This document shows, in pieces, positions 1-8,953 of a DNA stretch of 64,000 bases. The notes under the pieces are model-generated. The model was not told the DNA's origin. It did no database searches and saw only the letters and a list, made by a program, of their open reading frames with translations. Position 1 is the first letter of the stretch. Each line of letters opens with the position of its first letter. This stretch comes from SCN-70-22 sp046327755 (lineage in GTDB: Bacteria > Gemmatimonadota > Gemmatimonadetes > Gemmatimonadales > Gemmatimonadaceae): the NCBI GenBank assembly GCA_046327755.1, contig JAXLXW010000001.1, positions 682,001 through 746,000 on the forward strand, given 5' to 3'. A program made the translations under genes and the position numbers.

Positions 1-1
1 G

Positions 2-367
2 GGCGATTTCGCGATCGAACGCGGCGAGCACACCCGCGCCTGGGCCATGCAGTTCCGCCGCGAACCGAAGTGGGACCTCCCGCTGGCCACCGAGCGCCTG
101 ATCCGCTCCCCGCTCCGCCGACCGTTCGAGGGACGGGGAAGCGAGTTGCGACTGGCGGTGCGTGACGACCTGGGCAACCAGGCGATGAGCGTCCGCCAGA
201 TTCGCATCGCCGTGCGCGAGAGTGCGATCATGCGGTGGCTCGGGGGGCTCGGCGCCACCGCGTTTGGCGACTTCACCGGGAACTCGGAAGTCGAGGAGAA
301 TCGCTTCCTCTACGAGATGTTCGCCGCCATGCGGCTCGACGTCGCCGCACTCGATCCGCTGCCGTAG
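2..367 (+). CDS. C-terminal part of an unidentified protein (5' truncated)
   Basis: An open frame enters from the left edge (first full codon at base 2, reading GDFAIERGEH...) and stops at 367, so only the last 121 residues are visible. The ATG at 47 is internal to this frame and is not a convincing start because coding continues upstream. The fragment is mixed charged/hydrophobic, with ERGEHTRAWAMQFRR near its start and no membrane segment. I do not recognise the family. The downstream gap carries no terminator on this strand; the hairpin at 460-485 suits the minus-strand tRNA better. Confidence 0.55.
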   Translation, partial: GDFAIERGEHTRAWAMQFRREPKWDLPLATERLIRSPLRRPFEGRGSELRLAVRDDLGNQAMSVRQIRIAVRESAIMRWLGGLGATAFGDFTGNSEVEENRFLYEMFAAMRLDVAALDPLP

Positions 368-448
368 CCGCCCGGCCCCACCTTACCGCTCCTGGGGCGC
401 TCTGACTGACCGCATTGTCCGTGGCGCCGAACTCGCGCGATCACCCTC

Positions 449-485
449 CAGAAACGAGAAAGGCCGCCGAGTGATCGGCGGCCTT
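449..485 (-). terminator. Rho-independent-like terminator after tRNA-Ala
   Basis: A perfect 11-bp stem, AAGGCCGCCGA / TCGGCGGCCTT with a 4-base loop, lies at 460-485. Read on the minus strand it is followed by the T-rich tail TTTCTCGTTTC, as expected for intrinsic termination of the minus-strand tRNA transcript about 170 bases upstream. On the plus strand no T run follows it. Confidence 0.6.
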
Positions 486-653
486 GCAACCGTTTGCGGT
501 GGATCCCATCAGGGTCGCCGAGCGCGCTGCCATTGGAACTCTACGTCCTACCGGACAACGGCTGGCAAGTTGTCCCTGCGCTGGGTCTACCGCTTGAATT
601 GTCGGCCTGCCGTGGCGGGCCTTGAGTCGAACCCCGGCGTGTGCCGGTCTTTA

Positions 654-726
654 TGGAGCTGAGGGGGATCGAACCCCTGACCTCTGCAGTGCGATTGCAG
701 CGCTCTCCCAGCTGAGCTACAGCCCC
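654..726 (-). tRNA. tRNA-Ala (anticodon CGC)
   Basis: A 73-base cloverleaf on the minus strand. The acceptor GGGGCTG pairs with CAGCTCC and includes the G3:T70 pair that identifies alanine tRNAs. The D-stem is GCTC/GAGC. The anticodon stem CTGCA/TGCAG holds the loop ATCGCAC, giving anticodon CGC, which reads GCG. The T-arm is AGGGG-TTCGATC-CCCCT and the discriminator is A. CCA is not encoded: the next bases are TAAAG. GCG is a heavily used alanine codon in this GC-rich window. Confidence 0.95.
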
Positions 727-779
727 GGAATACCTGAGCGCCACCCATTGGACGACGGTCGCACTCCGGCGTAACGACT

Positions 780-801
780 CGGCCCCGCGTGGGCGGGGCC
801 G
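780..801 (-). other. GC hairpin in the tRNA leader
   Basis: CGGCCCCGC / GCGGGGCCG form a perfect 9-bp stem with a 4-base loop. It lies between the predicted promoter (814-841) and the tRNA, so it would be in the 5' leader of the precursor. It lacks a T run on either strand, so a terminator role is unlikely; a structural or processing role is inference. Confidence 0.35.
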
Positions 802-813
802 GCGTTGGACGTA

Positions 814-841
814 AACCTAGCCCCCTCCCCTTCGATGTCAA
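814..841 (-). promoter_or_regulatory. Sigma-70-like promoter for tRNA-Ala
   Basis: On the minus strand a perfect -35 box TTGACA (836-841) is followed, after a 16-base spacer, by TAGGTT (814-819) as a weak -10. Transcription would start near 807, about 80 bases before the tRNA. The -10 matches the consensus poorly, so the call rests mainly on the -35 and position. Confidence 0.45.
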
Positions 842-899
842 GCCGACCGAAGCTAACCGCTGGAACAAGTTCAACTTGAAGCGCTGTTGACTCGGCGGA

Positions 900-2495
900 A
901 TGACGACGCGCTCACGCCCTGGTCACGCGCGCATCATCGCCATGTCACGACCGTTCGCGCCGACGCACGGACCGAGCGCCATCGCCTTGCTCACTCTTAA
1001 CCCGAACGCGCGCGTGGGTTCCGCCCTGCACCTCCTCACCAGCCAGTACGTCCGCGACCAGCTCTCGCTTCGGGGAACTCGCGTCAACGAGAAGCGCACA
1101 CAGCCCGAGGGCGAGTTTGTGCTGTACTGGATGCAGAGCACGCACCGGTTCGAGGAGAACTGGGCATTGCGCTTCGCCGTGCTGGAGGCGGACCGGCTCA
1201 ACAAGCCGCTGGTCATTCATCAGGGGCTCGACCCGACGTACGAGCACGCAAGCGACCGTATCCACCACTTCATCCTGCACAACGCGCGCGAGTTGTCGGC
1301 GCGCGCCGCACGGATGGGGCTCCACTACCAGTTCGTGCTGCGTCGTCGCCGGGATGACGACCGTCGCGTAGTCGACCGCCTCGCGGCGCGCGCCGCGCTC
1401 GTCGTGACCGACCGCTACCCCACCTGCGGGATCGCCGAGCGAACGCAGCGCTTTGCCGCGCGTGCCAACTGCCGGGTGGTGGCGATCGAGTCGCATGCGG
1501 TCGTGCCGTCAGGCGCAATCGAGAAGGAGGAGTACGCCGCGCGCACCATCCGTCCCAAGCTGCAGAAGCTCATGGCGCTGGCCCTCGAGCCGGTGGAGGA
1601 CCGCGGGCCGCGTGTCGCCGTGCCGGCGTCGCTCGCGGCGTCCTTGCGCGACACGTTGCAGGTGGCGGCGTTGGACCTCGACTCCGTCGACCTCGGGGCG
1701 GCCATCGCGAGTTGCGAGATCGATCACGCGGTGGCGCCGGCGCCGCTGGAGAGCGGGCTGGACGCGGCGCGGCGACGCCTGGCCGCGTTCTGCGCGGACG
1801 CGCTGCCCCGATACAGCGAGCGCCGGTCCGACCCCACGGATGAGGAGGGGTCGAGCCGGCTCTCACCGTACCTGCACTTCGGACAGATTGCAGCTGCCGA
1901 GGTGGCACGCGCGGCCCTCGCCTCGCCCCACACGGGGGAGGCGGACAAGTTCATCGACGAGCTGGTCACGTGGCGCGAGCTTTCGCTCAACTTCTGCTTG
2001 CGCAACCCGAACTTCGGGACGCTCGCGGGGCTCCCCGAGTGGGTGCACCGCACCATGGCCAGGCATGCCGGTGACACGCGGGAGGCGACCTACACGCTCG
2101 ATGAGTTCGAGCGCGGCGCGACGCACGACGAATTGTGGAATGCCGCCCAGCGCGAGCTCGTACAGTCCGGCGTGATGCATAACGTCGTGCGCATGCTCTG
2201 GGGAAAGAGCGTCCTCCTGTGGACCGCGCACTACGCCGATGCGCTGGCGAGGCTCGTACACCTCAACAACAAGTACGGTCTGGACGGCCGTGACCCCAGT
2301 AGCTACGGCGGTATCCAGTGGTGCTTCGGGAAGTTCGACCGCCCCTTCTACGACCGCCCCGTCCTGGGGGTGATTCGCCCAATGTCACTCAAGCGAGCCC
2401 GTGAGAAGTGGGACACGGTGCGCTACGTGCACCGCTGGCTGGGGGGCGCCGGTACGCAGGCGACCGCACAGCCGGAACTCCCCCTTCAGGCCTAA
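900..2495 (+). CDS. phr: Deoxyribodipyrimidine photolyase, class II type
   Basis: Light-driven FAD enzyme that splits cyclobutane pyrimidine dimers in DNA. Class II hallmarks are visible: FVLYWMQ near residue 73, ENWALRFA near 86, YAARTIRPKL near 208, then the C-terminal FAD/DNA-binding region with LWNAAQRELVQSGVMHN, LNNKYGLDGRDPSSYGGI and DRPFYDRPVLGVIR. At 531 residues it is somewhat longer than typical class II enzymes; the first 60-70 residues precede the conserved core, so a start at the ATG at 942 or later is possible. No good Shine-Dalgarno sequence marks either ATG. The stop TAA lies in a GCCTAACG word that also supplies the stop of the convergent KGG gene. Confidence 0.9.
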   Translation: MTTRSRPGHARIIAMSRPFAPTHGPSAIALLTLNPNARVGSALHLLTSQYVRDQLSLRGTRVNEKRTQPEGEFVLYWMQSTHRFEENWALRFAVLEADRLNKPLVIHQGLDPTYEHASDRIHHFILHNARELSARAARMGLHYQFVLRRRRDDDRRVVDRLAARAALVVTDRYPTCGIAERTQRFAARANCRVVAIESHAVVPSGAIEKEEYAARTIRPKLQKLMALALEPVEDRGPRVAVPASLAASLRDTLQVAALDLDSVDLGAAIASCEIDHAVAPAPLESGLDAARRRLAAFCADALPRYSERRSDPTDEEGSSRLSPYLHFGQIAAAEVARAALASPHTGEADKFIDELVTWRELSLNFCLRNPNFGTLAGLPEWVHRTMARHAGDTREATYTLDEFERGATHDELWNAAQRELVQSGVMHNVVRMLWGKSVLLWTAHYADALARLVHLNNKYGLDGRDPSSYGGIQWCFGKFDRPFYDRPVLGVIRPMSLKRAREKWDTVRYVHRWLGGAGTQATAQPELPLQA

Positions 2496-2848
2496 CGCGT
2501 CACTTCGTCCTGTGTCGAGGCGCTCGTCGCACGATCGCCGTGCGCCGCGTGCCCCGGCATCCCCTCGCGCGTCACCGACACCGACGACTCCCGGTCCGAG
2601 AAGCCGAGCATCCGTGCCCGGGCCGTCGACCGGCCGCGCGCCTCGCCCCCTTCCCGTCCGATCGCCGCCATGTGCGCCCGGTCACGGCTGACGACCTCGC
2701 CGCCCTTGCGCCCGGCGGTGCGCGCTTCGTCGCGCGACCATTCGTGCGCCGTCCCCTTCGCGTGCGCCGCACGCCCGCCCTTGCTGGCGATCTCGCGCTG
2801 ACGCTCCGGGTCCATCGACGCGAACCCTCGTTTGCTCTTGTTGCTCAT
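2492..2848 (-). CDS. KGG-repeat general stress protein (YciG-like)
   Basis: A 118-residue hydrophilic protein with three tandem KGG-type motifs: ASKGGRAAHAKG, GRKGGEVVSRD and GREGGEARGRS. These are the stress-induced acidophilic repeat (PF10685) found in YciG/Con-10 proteins. Such proteins accumulate under general or desiccation stress; their biochemistry is unclear. The start at 2848 is set by an excellent Shine-Dalgarno (GGAGGAG, spaced 3-6 bases from ATG); an upstream in-frame extension to 3001 has no support. The C-terminal tail beyond the repeats is variable. It converges on phr, and the two stops overlap by three bases. Confidence 0.85.
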   Translation of the reverse strand: MSNKSKRGFASMDPERQREIASKGGRAAHAKGTAHEWSRDEARTAGRKGGEVVSRDRAHMAAIGREGGEARGRSTARARMLGFSDRESSVSVTREGMPGHAAHGDRATSASTQDEVTR

Positions 2849-3458
2849 GGTCTCCTCCCTGTGCAACGATACGACCTGTGCCGCATACCCGTGCGCGTCA
2901 CGGGCTGCCGGCGAACCTCGCACCTCGGCCTCGCAAGGCGAACAGGGAGCACGACTCCCCGTCCGCCTTCCTAACGCACGAGAGCGAGCAATCACTCCCA
3001 TGAGTCACACCGACTCCACCGACCGATCAAGCAAACTCGGCAGTACCGGTGTCGGTCCTCGCGTCCCCGGACGTTCGGACCCTGGGATCAAACACAACCT
3101 GGTGCACTGTCTCGCCGTGCCGGGGTCGCGGCGGCGCGCCGCGTCACCGCTCTCTCGAATCTCGCTCCGCACTCGACTTCCACCGAGAAGTGAGACCGAG
3201 ATCACACACACACGAGGCGTGGTGTCCTCTCACGCATCACACTGGCACGGTCGCGCCTGCTCGATCGGCGCGCCGTAGGATACGTTGCCCTCCCTCGCTG
3301 CCAACCTCAGCGAGCTACATCACAGTCCGGTCAGTCCGGTGGCCTAACGTTGCCTGCCCGTCGCTCGTCGCGCGCCGCCGAATCGGGCGGGCCGGCCGCC
3401 TCATCAGCAATGTCGGAGCCACGCCGCAGCGACCTCAGCCGCTATATTCCGCGTCGAC
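2849..3458. other. 610-bp gap without a recognisable gene
   Basis: This lies between the divergent starts of the KGG gene (minus) and RNase Z (plus). Open frames here are short, Arg/Ser-rich and mutually overlapping, with no ribosome site. It holds two GCCTAACG-type words (2970 and 3343) and, at the right edge, the -10-like TATATT of the RNase Z gene. It is slightly less GC-rich than the neighbouring genes. Confidence 0.5.
3443..3448 (+). promoter_or_regulatory. -10-like TATATT just before RNase Z
   Basis: TATATT ends 10 bases before the ATG at 3459, which has no Shine-Dalgarno. The same arrangement (CTATATTCCGC then ATG) is seen before the lipoprotein gene at 6673. If this is the -10 element, the mRNA would be leaderless or nearly so. 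No convincing -35 is visible. Confidence 0.4.
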
Positions 3459-4424
3459 ATGCCCCTCTCACTTCGATTCCTCGGTACTTCGGCATCCCGG
3501 CCAACGGTCGAGCGCGGCGTCTCGTCCATCGCCCTCGAGCGCGAAGGCGAGACGCTCCTCTTCGACTGCGGCGAAGGGACGCAGCGCCAGATGATGCGCT
3601 ATGGCGTCTCCTTCAACTTCGGTGATGTCTTCTTCTCGCACTTCCACACCGATCACTACCTGGGGATCATCGGGCTCCTCCGCACCATGGCGCTGCAGGG
3701 TCGCACCGAGAGACTGCGCTGCTGGGGACCTCGCGGCACCGCGCGCATGCTCAAGAAGTGCGAAGCGCTCGGTGCCGACCGTCTCTCCTTTCCGCTCGAG
3801 ATCGCCGAGCTCTCACCGGGCGAATCCGTTCGGCGGAAGGAATACGAGATTCAGGCGCTCGGCGCCGATCATCGTGGCGCCGCGGCGCTCGGCTGGGCGC
3901 TCGTCGAGGACTTGCGTCGCGGACGCTTCAATCCCGACCTCGCGCGCGAGTTGGGAATCCCCGAGGGCCCCCTGTGGGGACGCATTCATCGCGGTGAATC
4001 CATCACCCTCGACAACGGACGCGTCGTCCACGCCCGCGAGCTGGTGGGCGAGACTCGCCCCGGGCGCCGGGTCGTGATCACCGGCGACACGCGTCCCTGC
4101 GACGACACTCGCGTTGCCGCCACAAACGCCGACCTGCTCGTGCACGAGTCTACCTTTGGCGACGAAGAGGCCGACCGGGCGGTGGAGACTGGGCACTCGA
4201 CCGCTCGCGAGGCCGCCGCACTCGCTCGCGATGCGGGGGCGTTGCGACTGGTCCTCACTCATCTCTCGGCGCGCTATACGCGAGATGTTTCCGATCTCGA
4301 GCGCGAGGCGCGCAGCGTCTTCCCGAGAACGACGATCGCCCGCGACGGGATGGAGATCGACGTCCCCTTCCGCGACGCGGGCGATGCGCAGGTAGTAGCG
4401 AAGACCGGGCGCTCGGAGAGCTAG
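3459..4424 (+). CDS. rnz: Ribonuclease Z
   Basis: A 321-residue metallo-beta-lactamase-fold endonuclease that trims the 3' end of tRNA precursors. The signature FHTDH is complete (His61, His63, Asp65, His66), preceded by FDCGEGTQRQMM, with GDTRPCDD and the late LTHLSARYT histidine motif in family order. Length fits the short (non-ELAC2) bacterial form. The tRNA-Ala gene in this window does not encode CCA, which agrees with a need for RNase Z processing. It ends in an unremarkable TAG at 4424. Confidence 0.95.
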   Translation: MPLSLRFLGTSASRPTVERGVSSIALEREGETLLFDCGEGTQRQMMRYGVSFNFGDVFFSHFHTDHYLGIIGLLRTMALQGRTERLRCWGPRGTARMLKKCEALGADRLSFPLEIAELSPGESVRRKEYEIQALGADHRGAAALGWALVEDLRRGRFNPDLARELGIPEGPLWGRIHRGESITLDNGRVVHARELVGETRPGRRVVITGDTRPCDDTRVAATNADLLVHESTFGDEEADRAVETGHSTAREAAALARDAGALRLVLTHLSARYTRDVSDLEREARSVFPRTTIARDGMEIDVPFRDAGDAQVVAKTGRSES

Positions 4425-4451
4425 GTACCGGCCCCCCGCGCCCGGAGTGCG

Positions 4452-4727
4452 TTACGACACGATGTAGACCGGGTGATTCGTGTTGACCGGGACCGAACGC
4501 CGGAAGAGGCTCGCGAGGTCTCGATCGCCCAGACCGGCCAGGACCGCGCTACCGTCGAGGCGTCCACGCGGATCGTTCACCTGTGGGCCGTGCGCGTTGT
4601 GGATCGTGTACCGATCCAGGCCAGGGTTGCCGTTCGAGTGCTGGAAGACAACGATCGCGCTCGAGTGACTGGGGAGTTGGACGGTGACGTTCCAGGTGCT
4701 GCCGTCGGTGGCGCGGAAGCTCTTCAT
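4452..4727 (-). CDS. Small conserved-looking protein of unknown function
   Basis: 91 residues, starting MKSFRATDGSTWNV and ending NTNHPVYIVS. It has no transmembrane segment and no recognised motif; the sequence reads like a small beta-rich cytoplasmic protein. It starts 52 bases downstream of the DUF2203 gene on the same strand, so co-transcription is likely. There is no clear Shine-Dalgarno. Codon use is normal for the window, which supports a real gene, but its function is unknown. Confidence 0.55.
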   Translation of the reverse strand: MKSFRATDGSTWNVTVQLPSHSSAIVVFQHSNGNPGLDRYTIHNAHGPQVNDPRGRLDGSAVLAGLGDRDLASLFRRSVPVNTNHPVYIVS

Positions 4728-4779
4728 CGTGAGGCGTCGCGAGACGTGAAGTCGAGGGGGAGGTGGCGCCGAGCGGGCG

Positions 4780-5196
4780 TCACGCCTGATGAGCGGGCGC
4801 GAGAAGCGAATCGACCGGCTGCCGCCCGTTGAAGCCGGCGTCGACGTCGTGCCAGTGCGTCACCGCCGCCTCGCCATGCTTCCAGCACCAGAAGATCGGC
4901 CGCCCCTCGACATCGGCGGGGAAGTCGACGAGCCCCAGCTCGAACCCCTTGAACTCGAGTCCGAGCGTCGAGAGTTCGCCCACGAAGCCCTGGATGTCGC
5001 GCGCCAGTTCCTGCGCCTTGTGCTGCAGCGCCTCGGCCTCGGGGGTGGGCCTTTCCGAGCGGCTCAGCGTGGCCGCGATCTCGAACGCCTCGACGACCCG
5101 CTGCCACTCCCGGTAGTGATCGATGATGTCGCGCACGATGCGCGAGACCAGCGGTAGCATCCGGTTGGCTTCGTCGAGCGAGAACTTCTTGGTCAT
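4780..5196 (-). CDS. DUF2203 family protein
   Basis: A 138-residue cytoplasmic protein with the DUF2203 hallmarks KKFSLDEANRMLPLVSRIV at the N terminus and GLVDFPADVEGRPIFWCWK followed by WHDVDAGFNGRQPV at the C terminus. The first half is predicted helical. The family function is not established. The start at 5196 is supported by GGAGAAG placed seven bases upstream; the longer in-frame reading to 5607 lacks conservation and a ribosome site. Confidence 0.85.
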   Translation of the reverse strand: MTKKFSLDEANRMLPLVSRIVRDIIDHYREWQRVVEAFEIAATLSRSERPTPEAEALQHKAQELARDIQGFVGELSTLGLEFKGFELGLVDFPADVEGRPIFWCWKHGEAAVTHWHDVDAGFNGRQPVDSLLAPAHQA

Positions 5197-5500
5197 CAGC
5201 TTCTCCAGGTGCAACGGGAGCCACTCGGGGATGGAACGGAAGGCGAGACTCGCGCGGGCCGAAGCGGGGGGAAGGGAGCCGACCACGGGAGCGAGAACTC
5301 GAGGACGCCGAGCCCTGCATGCAAGAACGCCGGACGACGCCTCGGCATCAAGGGGAAGATTCGACCTCGGAGGCGCGTCCCCGCCGCGACGCCCCGGCAG
5401 ATCGTGCCCGCGGGGCGTCCACCGGTTGGGCGCGGGGCGTCCGGTGCATCGTCGCGATGCGACCGACGGGGCGACGCGTCCCCGGGTCCCGGCGCCCGAC
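5197..5500. other. 304-bp gap, nothing recognised
   Basis: This lies between the start of the DUF2203 gene and the stop of the upstream lipoprotein gene (both minus strand). Only frame-shadow reading frames are present. I see no hairpin with a T run and no promoter-like hexamers. Confidence 0.4.
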
Positions 5501-6673
5501 TCATCGTTGCGCCACCCAGCGCACGCGCGCTGGCGCTGCGGGGGGCGCGGGGAGGGTGGACGCCGTGCGCAGCTCTCCGGAGTAGAGCGCCGACTCACTG
5601 AAGGCACGCCGCAGCGCCTCGAGCGTGGCAGCCGCGGCCGGCGGCTGGTCGAGGCGCGTCACACGGCGCACCGGCGTCGGGAAGCGCGCCACCGGCCATT
5701 CGTTAGGCCCGGCGCGCACGAGCAGCTGCACGGAATCGCCCGCCGAGTCATCGCGCGCGACCACATCGTACGCGTCGCCGCGCCAGGTGGGTGCCTCCGC
5801 GCGAGGGGCCGGCAGTCCGGCTCGGATCGGCGCCCACCACGGCCCCTCGGTGATCCGGATGGGGGCGAGGGGGAGCGAGTAGCCGCCCGCGCGTGAGCCG
5901 CGCCCTGGGACGAGGAAGGCGATGGCCGGGGCGCCATCGTCATCCACCAAAGCAAACGACGTCGAGTCGAAGGCGAACCCGGTCAGGGCGGCGGAGGCGC
6001 GCCGGGCGCGCTCGTCGCCGGCCCGGCGCACGGAATCGAGCGTCACCGCCAGCCGTCGTTGCGCCTCGCGGTTGATCTCGGCGGACTGTCGCGCGCCGAC
6101 CAGGTCGGCGATCGAGACGGCGTGCCCGTCGCGAACATCGAGCACCGCGCGCCGGGTCACATGCTGGTCGCGGTCGCCACGAAGGTCGATGTCGATGTGC
6201 TGCTCGATGGTGAGGAACGGGCCGGCGACGTCGAGCAGCTCGGTCTCGGTCGTCGCGGTGGTCGACGGCTCCTCCGCCGCCTCTTCGTCGGGGCCGAGCG
6301 GCGCTTCGTTGGGGTGTTGCGCCGCGTAGTCGGCCGAGAGGCGCGCCAGCGTGGCGTCCTCGAACAGCTGGAGCGAGTCGCCGCTGGCGAGGTCGCGGCG
6401 GAAGATGCGCTGTCCGACGAAGACCGCGTCGTAGTACGACCGGTCATCATCCGTCAGGTACAACTCGTAGAAGCGCCCGGCGACCTCCGTGAGGAGCATC
6501 GGCGAGCGACGGACGGTGAGTCGCGACGATGCCTGCTCGACCCAGAAGGTCGAGTCGCCCGCCGACACCAGGAAGGAGAACGACGGCATGTCCGCGCGGG
6601 AAGCGCGACGGTCCGCGCATCCCGCGGCAACCGCGACGCACGCGGCGATCGAAAGCAGACGGTGAAATGTCAT
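5501..6673 (-). CDS. Predicted lipoprotein with DUF3298-like C-terminal region
   Basis: 390 residues. The N terminus MTFHRLLSIAACVAVAAGC is a lipoprotein signal with the lipidated cysteine at about residue 19. The middle part contains a YDAVFVGQRIFRRDLASGDSL segment, and the 130-350 region (TRRAVLDVRDGHAVSIADLVG, ... YSLPLAPI) resembles periplasmic DUF3298/RsiV-type domains, though I cannot confirm this. It was probably retained in a membrane facing the periplasm. The start at 6673 is chosen for the signal sequence; a -10-like TATATT lies 9 bases upstream and there is no Shine-Dalgarno. Confidence 0.6.
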   Translation of the reverse strand: MTFHRLLSIAACVAVAAGCADRRASRADMPSFSFLVSAGDSTFWVEQASSRLTVRRSPMLLTEVAGRFYELYLTDDDRSYYDAVFVGQRIFRRDLASGDSLQLFEDATLARLSADYAAQHPNEAPLGPDEEAAEEPSTTATTETELLDVAGPFLTIEQHIDIDLRGDRDQHVTRRAVLDVRDGHAVSIADLVGARQSAEINREAQRRLAVTLDSVRRAGDERARRASAALTGFAFDSTSFALVDDDGAPAIAFLVPGRGSRAGGYSLPLAPIRITEGPWWAPIRAGLPAPRAEAPTWRGDAYDVVARDDSAGDSVQLLVRAGPNEWPVARFPTPVRRVTRLDQPPAAAATLEALRRAFSESALYSGELRTASTLPAPPAAPARVRWVAQR

Positions 6674-6682
6674 GCCCGGCGG

Positions 6683-6688
6683 AATATA
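6683..6688 (-). promoter_or_regulatory. -10-like TATATT before the lipoprotein gene
   Basis: On the minus strand TATATT ends 9 bases before the ATG at 6673, in the context CTATATTCCGC shared with the RNase Z upstream region. It suggests a very short or absent leader. No -35 element is evident. Confidence 0.35.
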
Positions 6689-6752
6689 GTCACCCCTGAC
6701 GTCGCGATGCCGACGTCGGAGTGCCGACTTGCCGGTGACGAGCTCCTGGTCC

Positions 6753-8000
6753 CTAGCGTGCGGCGAGTTCCGCGACGCCGGCGACGAGTCGGTCGACCTC
6801 GGCTTCCGACGTGTAGCAGGCGCACCCGGCCCGCACGACACCGTCCATCTCGTGCCCGAGGCGCTGCACCACGGTCAGCGCGTAGAAGTCGCCGTTGGAG
6901 AGGTACAGGCCGAGCGGGACGAGCGCCGCCGCGACGTCGGTCGAGGTGCGCCCTTTCACCGTGAAGATCACCGTCGGCGTCCGTGCACCCGCCCCGGGGG
7001 TGATGCCGTAGAGCGTCACCCCGTCGATGGCGCGCAACCCCTGCCACAGGCGATCCACGAGTGAATCGCCCCGGGCGTGCAGCCCTCCCATCACCGCCGT
7101 TAGGCGATCACGTCGTGTTGCTCCTGGCGGAACGTTCCGCGCCAGCGAGGCCAGGAAGTCGATCGCGGCGCCGGCCCCGACGATTCCCTCGTGGTTGAGC
7201 GTCCCCGTCTCGACACGTTCGGGCGAGACGTTCGAGGCCGGCTCGAGTCGCGGGACGTCGAGCGCATCGAGCAGCATGCGCTTGCCGTACGCAATCCCCA
7301 CGTGGGGGCCGTAGAACTTGTACGCCGAGCAGGCGAGGAAGTCGCAGTCCCACGCCTTCACGTCGGTGATGCCGTGGGCGGCATAGTGGACCGCATCCAC
7401 GAAGCAGAGGGCGCCGTGCTCGTGCGCGAGTCGAACGGCGGCGGGGATGTCGTTGATCGTGCCCAGCGCGTTGGACGCCGCGCCAATCGCGAGCAGGCGC
7501 GTGCGCGGCGTGAAGGCGCGCCGCAGGTCGTCCCAGTCCAGCGTGCCGCTTGCGGGGTCCATGCGCACGGTCCGCACGGTGACGCCGCGCTCGCGCGCCA
7601 TCTCCCGCCAGGGCGCCACGTTGGCGTGGTGATCCAGCTCCGTCACGACGACCTCGTCCCCGCTCCCCCATCCCCTGCCTAACGCCCGCGAGATGTGGAA
7701 GGTCAGCGTCGTCATGTTGTGGCCGAACACGACCTCGTCGACGCCGGCGTTGAGGAAGTCGGCGGCCGCCGTCCGCGCGCCGAGCAGCAGGGCATCCGTC
7801 TCCGCCGACGTCGGGTAGGCCCAGTGCGTGTTGGCGTTGTGGTGCTGGAGATAGTCCACCATCGCCTCCACCACACGGCGCGGCACCTGCGTCCCCCCGG
7901 GACCATCGAAGTACGCCACGGGGTGCCCGCCTTCCCAGCGTTGCAGCGCGGGAAAGTGCGCGCGGATCTCTTCAAGGCTCGGGAGGGGCTCGGCGGTCAT
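6753..8000 (-). CDS. Cysteine desulfurase-like PLP enzyme (class V aminotransferase fold)
   Basis: 415 residues of the VC1184-like branch of the NifS/class V aminotransferase superfamily. Visible features are AYFDGPGGTQVP near the N terminus, ELDHHANVAPW for cofactor contact, DAVHYAAHG, and the PLP-binding lysine at about Lys228 in SAYKFYGPHVG. The C-terminal part has VRAGCACYT. The branch is named after cysteine desulfurases, but its substrate is generally uncertain. The start at 8000 avoids overlap with the upstream dehydrogenase gene; an in-frame start at 8084 would overlap it by 28 bases. It probably lies in one operon with that gene (57-base gap). Confidence 0.85.
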   Translation of the reverse strand: MTAEPLPSLEEIRAHFPALQRWEGGHPVAYFDGPGGTQVPRRVVEAMVDYLQHHNANTHWAYPTSAETDALLLGARTAAADFLNAGVDEVVFGHNMTTLTFHISRALGRGWGSGDEVVVTELDHHANVAPWREMARERGVTVRTVRMDPASGTLDWDDLRRAFTPRTRLLAIGAASNALGTINDIPAAVRLAHEHGALCFVDAVHYAAHGITDVKAWDCDFLACSAYKFYGPHVGIAYGKRMLLDALDVPRLEPASNVSPERVETGTLNHEGIVGAGAAIDFLASLARNVPPGATRRDRLTAVMGGLHARGDSLVDRLWQGLRAIDGVTLYGITPGAGARTPTVIFTVKGRTSTDVAAALVPLGLYLSNGDFYALTVVQRLGHEMDGVVRAGCACYTSEAEVDRLVAGVAELAAR

Positions 8001-8056
8001 CGCGGACACGAAAGGCGAGATGAGGAGTCGATGGAAAGACGCGGGGCGCGACCGGC

Positions 8057-8953
8057 CTAGTCCTGGATCACGACGCCGCTCCACTCCTCGATCAGGCGGG
8101 CGGCTTCGACGTGATCGGCTTCCTCGCCGAGTTCGTGACGGGCGAGTCGGAAGAGGTCCGCCACCTGCTGGATCACCATGGACGGGATGCGCTGCTCGCG
8201 CAGGAACTCGGCGGCGATCGCGATGTCCTTCTCGAGGAGGGCGAGCTTGAACGTGCGCGGGAAGGCGCGCGTCACGACACGCTGGGGGACGAGGTTCTCG
8301 GAAGTATTCGAACGCCCGCTTGAGGCATTGATGACGTCGAGTGCCGCGGACGGCTTGACGCCGGCGCGCGTGAGCGCGGCGAGCCCTTCCACCGTCGACC
8401 AGATGTGCACGGCGAGGAAGGCGTTGTTCACCGCCTTTAGGGCATGGCCGGCGCCCACCGGCCCCACGAGGACGATCTTCTTCCCGAACGCCTCGAGCAC
8501 CGGGCGGGCGCGCGCGAAGGTGACGTCATCGCCACCACACATGACGGTGAGCGCCCCCTTCTCCGCGCCGATCACCCCGCCGGAGACCGGGGCATCGAGG
8601 AAGGCGATCCCGCGCTCCGCGAGGCGCGCGGCGATGCGTCGCGACGACGCGGGGTCGCCGGACGTGCAGTCGATGAGGAGCGTCCCGTCTCCCATCCCGG
8701 CCAGCAGGCCGTCGCCATCGCCGGCACCATCGAGCACTGCCTCCACCTCGCGCGACGTGGGAAGGCAGGTGATGATCACCTGGGCGCCGCGCGCTGCCGC
8801 GGCAGGGGTGGGGGCGGCCGAGGCACCGTGGGCCTCGGAGAACGCCTGGGCCTTGGCGGCCGTGCGATTCCAGATCGTGAGCGTATGCTGGCCGGCGAGG
8901 TGCCGCGCCATCGGCGTGCCGATGGCTCCCAGCCCGAGGAAGGCGATGTTCAT
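8057..8953 (-). CDS. NAD(P)-dependent beta-hydroxyacid dehydrogenase (3-hydroxyisobutyrate dehydrogenase family)
   Basis: 298 residues. The N-terminal Rossmann fold begins with IAFLGLGAIGTPMARHL (GxGxxGxxM), followed by DAPVSGGVIGAE, the family substrate-binding loop. The catalytic lysine motif is present as GAGHALKAVNNAFLA (KxxNN). Family members oxidise 3-hydroxyisobutyrate, tartronate semialdehyde or gamma-hydroxybutyrate-type substrates; the actual substrate cannot be read from sequence. It lies directly upstream of the PLP enzyme on the same strand. GATATT sits 6 bases upstream of the ATG and there is no Shine-Dalgarno. Confidence 0.88.
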   Translation of the reverse strand: MNIAFLGLGAIGTPMARHLAGQHTLTIWNRTAAKAQAFSEAHGASAAPTPAAAARGAQVIITCLPTSREVEAVLDGAGDGDGLLAGMGDGTLLIDCTSGDPASSRRIAARLAERGIAFLDAPVSGGVIGAEKGALTVMCGGDDVTFARARPVLEAFGKKIVLVGPVGAGHALKAVNNAFLAVHIWSTVEGLAALTRAGVKPSAALDVINASSGRSNTSENLVPQRVVTRAFPRTFKLALLEKDIAIAAEFLREQRIPSMVIQQVADLFRLARHELGEEADHVEAARLIEEWSGVVIQD